Of a DNA stretch of 64,000 nucleotides, positions 61,894-64,000 are shown one piece after another. The translations under genes and the position numbers were made by a program. The notes under the pieces were generated by a model, which had not been told where the DNA came from, did not search any database, and worked only from the letters and a program-made list of their open reading frames with translations. Source of the stretch: Sphingobium sp. Its GTDB lineage: Bacteria > Pseudomonadota > Alphaproteobacteria > Sphingomonadales > Sphingomonadaceae. The stretch is from positions 26,920 to 90,919 of the forward strand of contig JAGIAZ010000010.1 in NCBI GenBank assembly GCA_017744605.1. Direction: 5' to 3'. The first letter of the stretch is position 1. Each line of letters begins with the position of its first letter.

Positions 61894-64000
61894 TTACCGG
61901 CTGACATCGATCGTGGCTTGGGCGGTCAGATTGCCGACCCTCACGATCACGGGGCCCTTGTGGGCGGCGTCTTCGACCACAAGCTTCACCCACAACGACT
62001 TGGCGTCCTTGAAATAGGATGTACCCTTCGCATTGCGCAGCGCCGCCATGCTGTCCTGCTGCGTGCCGCTGGCGGCGGTGGTGAAGCCGGGAAGTTCAAA
62101 GATCACGAAACTGTCCTGGTCCATTTCCCGCAGGGAAAGGGCCATGGTCTTCTTGCTTGTCTCCACTCTGACCTCGGCGCCACTCGGGATCGTGGTGTCC
62201 CCATTATATTCATAACGCTTGTCGCCGCGGACAAGCATGACCGGTTCGGGAACGGGGCGACGTCCGAAATCGTCGAAGTCGCCGGAGATATTGAGGCGGC
62301 CCATGTCGCCTCGGCATATGGCAGCTCCCCAACTCGCCTTGATCTGGCAGGTCTCTTCACTGGATGCGAGGCCATTGTCGATGACGATGTAGCTGTCGGG
62401 GACGCCGCCGACCGACCCGTCTTTGTCATGTATCGTCGCACTCCTGTAGGCGGAGCGATTTCCGAAATCGGATGCCCAGCGGCGTTGGACCGCGGGAAAA
62501 TCGACCGGCTTGGAGTTGACGAACTTCAAACCCTCGACCGAATTCTCGGTGCTCATGCCGAAGCTGGTGAACAGGAGATAGGACATCGCGCCCGCATCGC
62601 GGAGCGTGTTGGGCTCATAGTTTATGAAAGTCGTATTCACGACGTCGTGGCGATAATCGTAAAATTCATAGCCCCGGATTGGGAAATCGACATCGTCTGA
62701 TTTCGGCAGGCTTCGTCCATAGGCGATTTCCTGCGGCGTCTTGGGATTGCCGATATTGGCGCTCTCGCCCACGAAGACCGAGTCGACGACACGGGTCGTA
62801 TAGGGGGTAAGATTGGCGCCTCCCGCCGCATGGGTGAAGCCGATTGCATTGTCGGCCAGCTTCAGATTGCTGAACAGGTGATATTCACCGCGGCCCCAGA
62901 TCGCGCCATTGCTGTTCTTGTAGCCGGTATATTTGTCGATCACCGACGGCAGGATTTCGCTCTTCGTATCGGTGGGGTCGGCATAGGCGATATGGCCGGC
63001 GCCGCCGACGCTGAACGTGCCGTTGGCCGCAGGGCCACGGTCGAACATGAGCCCGTCGAAGTTCGAGTGGGCGGTGTTGCCGCTGAACTCCCGCAGCCTC
63101 GTCCGCCGGGGCCAGATCTTGGCGCTGGCCGCGGTGCCTTCATGCGCGCCGGTCGGATGCTGCGGCAAGGCGAGCCAGAAGCCGATCTGTTCCGACCCTG
63201 CCGCCACATTGTCGCGGTAACTATTGTCCGGATTGGTGATCCAGAAGGTCGCGGCCGTATTGTCGGACGGGATCAGAATGTCCTTGGCGGACTGACCGGC
63301 CGTGGACTGATGCGCGATGGTCAAATTGGTCGGCACGCAAGGTTTGCCGTCTGGGTGGCATTTGGTGAGGATGCCGAGATTGTGGACGAACTGGTTGCCG
63401 GTCTCGACGGCATCTTCGAGGAAGAAGCAGTGACCGACGGTGTTGTAGGTGACGTTGTTCTCGATCCTGAGATTGTTGGTGCCATGCACGGTCACACAGC
63501 GGCTATATGTATTATGGATCGAGGCGTTCTGGACATATTGCCCCTGTCCCTCGCCAAGGATGTGCCAGTGGATGGGATAGCGGGCGAGGTGCATGTTCTG
63601 GCCCATGCGGTTGAGCTCGACGCTGGAGATGTACATCTTCGAGCCGGCCATCGCCATGATGTGGCCCCCGAAGTAGCTCTTCTCCGCGTCGTCCGAGGCC
63701 TGGATCTTGATGTTGCGGGTCAGCAAGCCGACCTCGCCGCGCTCGTCGACCCCGTAAGTGATCTCGCCGAAGTGCATGTACTGCAGGGGCTTGTCGAGAG
63801 TGAGCATGTTGCCGCTGATCGCGGTGACGGTGCGTTCTTCGGCCTGGTGGGGATCGAAGTCGGTGGACGCGAGGACGATCCGGTCGCCCTTGCGCCAGCC
63901 CGCCGCGTTCAGCACCGCGATCTGGCTGCTGCCGGCCCTGGCGGTCCTGGCCAGCTTGGTCCATGTGTTGGTGCGGTCGCCATGCAGGCTGAGCGTGCCC
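61894..64000 (-). CDS. G8-domain/right-handed beta-helix protein, CEMIP/TMEM2-like (partial)
   Basis: The visible 702 residues lack the N-terminus, which lies past the right edge. The first part is a G8 domain (GTLSLHGDRTNTWTKLA, then AGWRKGDRIVLASTDFDP), then a long parallel-beta-helix region with short repeats (NLRIENNVTYNTVGHCFFLE, YRDNVAAGSEQIGFWL). HWHILGEGQGQYVQ and HGTNNLRI are features shared with vertebrate CEMIP/TMEM2 and PKHD1L1. Vertebrate CEMIP degrades hyaluronan, so a secreted polysaccharide-acting role is possible but unproved. Neighbour of a TonB receptor and MarR gene. Confidence 0.75.
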   Translation of the reverse strand, partial: GTLSLHGDRTNTWTKLARTARAGSSQIAVLNAAGWRKGDRIVLASTDFDPHQAEERTVTAISGNMLTLDKPLQYMHFGEITYGVDERGEVGLLTRNIKIQASDDAEKSYFGGHIMAMAGSKMYISSVELNRMGQNMHLARYPIHWHILGEGQGQYVQNASIHNTYSRCVTVHGTNNLRIENNVTYNTVGHCFFLEDAVETGNQFVHNLGILTKCHPDGKPCVPTNLTIAHQSTAGQSAKDILIPSDNTAATFWITNPDNSYRDNVAAGSEQIGFWLALPQHPTGAHEGTAASAKIWPRRTRLREFSGNTAHSNFDGLMFDRGPAANGTFSVGGAGHIAYADPTDTKSEILPSVIDKYTGYKNSNGAIWGRGEYHLFSNLKLADNAIGFTHAAGGANLTPYTTRVVDSVFVGESANIGNPKTPQEIAYGRSLPKSDDVDFPIRGYEFYDYRHDVVNTTFINYEPNTLRDAGAMSYLLFTSFGMSTENSVEGLKFVNSKPVDFPAVQRRWASDFGNRSAYRSATIHDKDGSVGGVPDSYIVIDNGLASSEETCQIKASWGAAICRGDMGRLNISGDFDDFGRRPVPEPVMLVRGDKRYEYNGDTTIPSGAEVRVETSKKTMALSLREMDQDSFVIFELPGFTTAASGTQQDSMAALRNAKGTSYFKDAKSLWVKLVVEDAAHKGPVIVRVGNLTAQATIDVSR

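Overview
The window is high-GC DNA from an alphaproteobacterium, most probably a sphingomonad (Sphingomonadaceae: Sphingobium, Sphingomonas or Novosphingobium-like). The signs are three TonB-dependent receptors, a PEP-CTERM protein with the 'PEPxxWAMM' sorting signal, a class I PHA synthase with a phasin, extragenic palindromes of the kind common in sphingomonads, and carotenoid/lignostilbene oxygenase and DUF3237 genes. I made no database search; identities come from motifs, length and context.

Region 1 (1-43.9 kb) is chromosomal core with short operons. It holds murA (cut by the left edge), a PilZ protein, an HNH nuclease, gluQRS / HIG1-like / cobalamin adenosyltransferase, a secreted sedolisin, proA, a DUF2721 plus aminotransferase pair, phaC and a phasin with a probable PhaR operator, clpS, a DEAD-box helicase operon behind a terminator-like leader, and an ACP-like membrane protein divergent from ppc. 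Next come a DUF885 peptidase, the xseB-ispA-coaD-cyclophilin group, purL, a retropepsin-like protein, a CAP lipoprotein, bioC plus a GNAT gene, a DUF418 protein, a PEP-CTERM protein, a LysR regulator and a PmtA-like methyltransferase. A cobalamin riboswitch then precedes btuB-btuF-btuC-btuD, so B12 uptake sits in one operon, with the B12 adenosyltransferase elsewhere in the window. A UbiH-type hydroxylase, a TSUP permease, and cnoX plus a Lon-substrate-domain gene end the region.

Region 2 (44.0-64.0 kb) starts at tRNA-Gly(GCC) and looks like an accessory island. Straight after the tRNA are frameshifted remnants of type I restriction genes (hsdM/hsdR). Then comes a compact same-strand catabolic cluster: TonB receptor, Tat-signal MmgE/PrpD protein, carotenoid/stilbene cleavage oxygenase, MFS transporter, NTF2-like protein, alpha/beta hydrolase. 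A MarR gene lies convergent to it and divergent from two adjacent DUF3237 genes. A perfect 7-bp-arm palindrome covers the receptor promoter. The simplest reading is a regulated module that imports a hydrophobic, probably aromatic or apocarotenoid-like compound, cleaves its double bond and processes the fragments.

After that come a zinc-finger GIY-YIG nuclease, a divergent 574-residue protein with a PD-(D/E)xK nuclease signature and no recognised N-terminal domain (a candidate defence gene), and a second module of TonB receptor, MarR regulator and a G8-domain/beta-helix protein related to CEMIP/TMEM2, cut by the right edge. No CRISPR array, rRNA or intact insertion sequence was seen.
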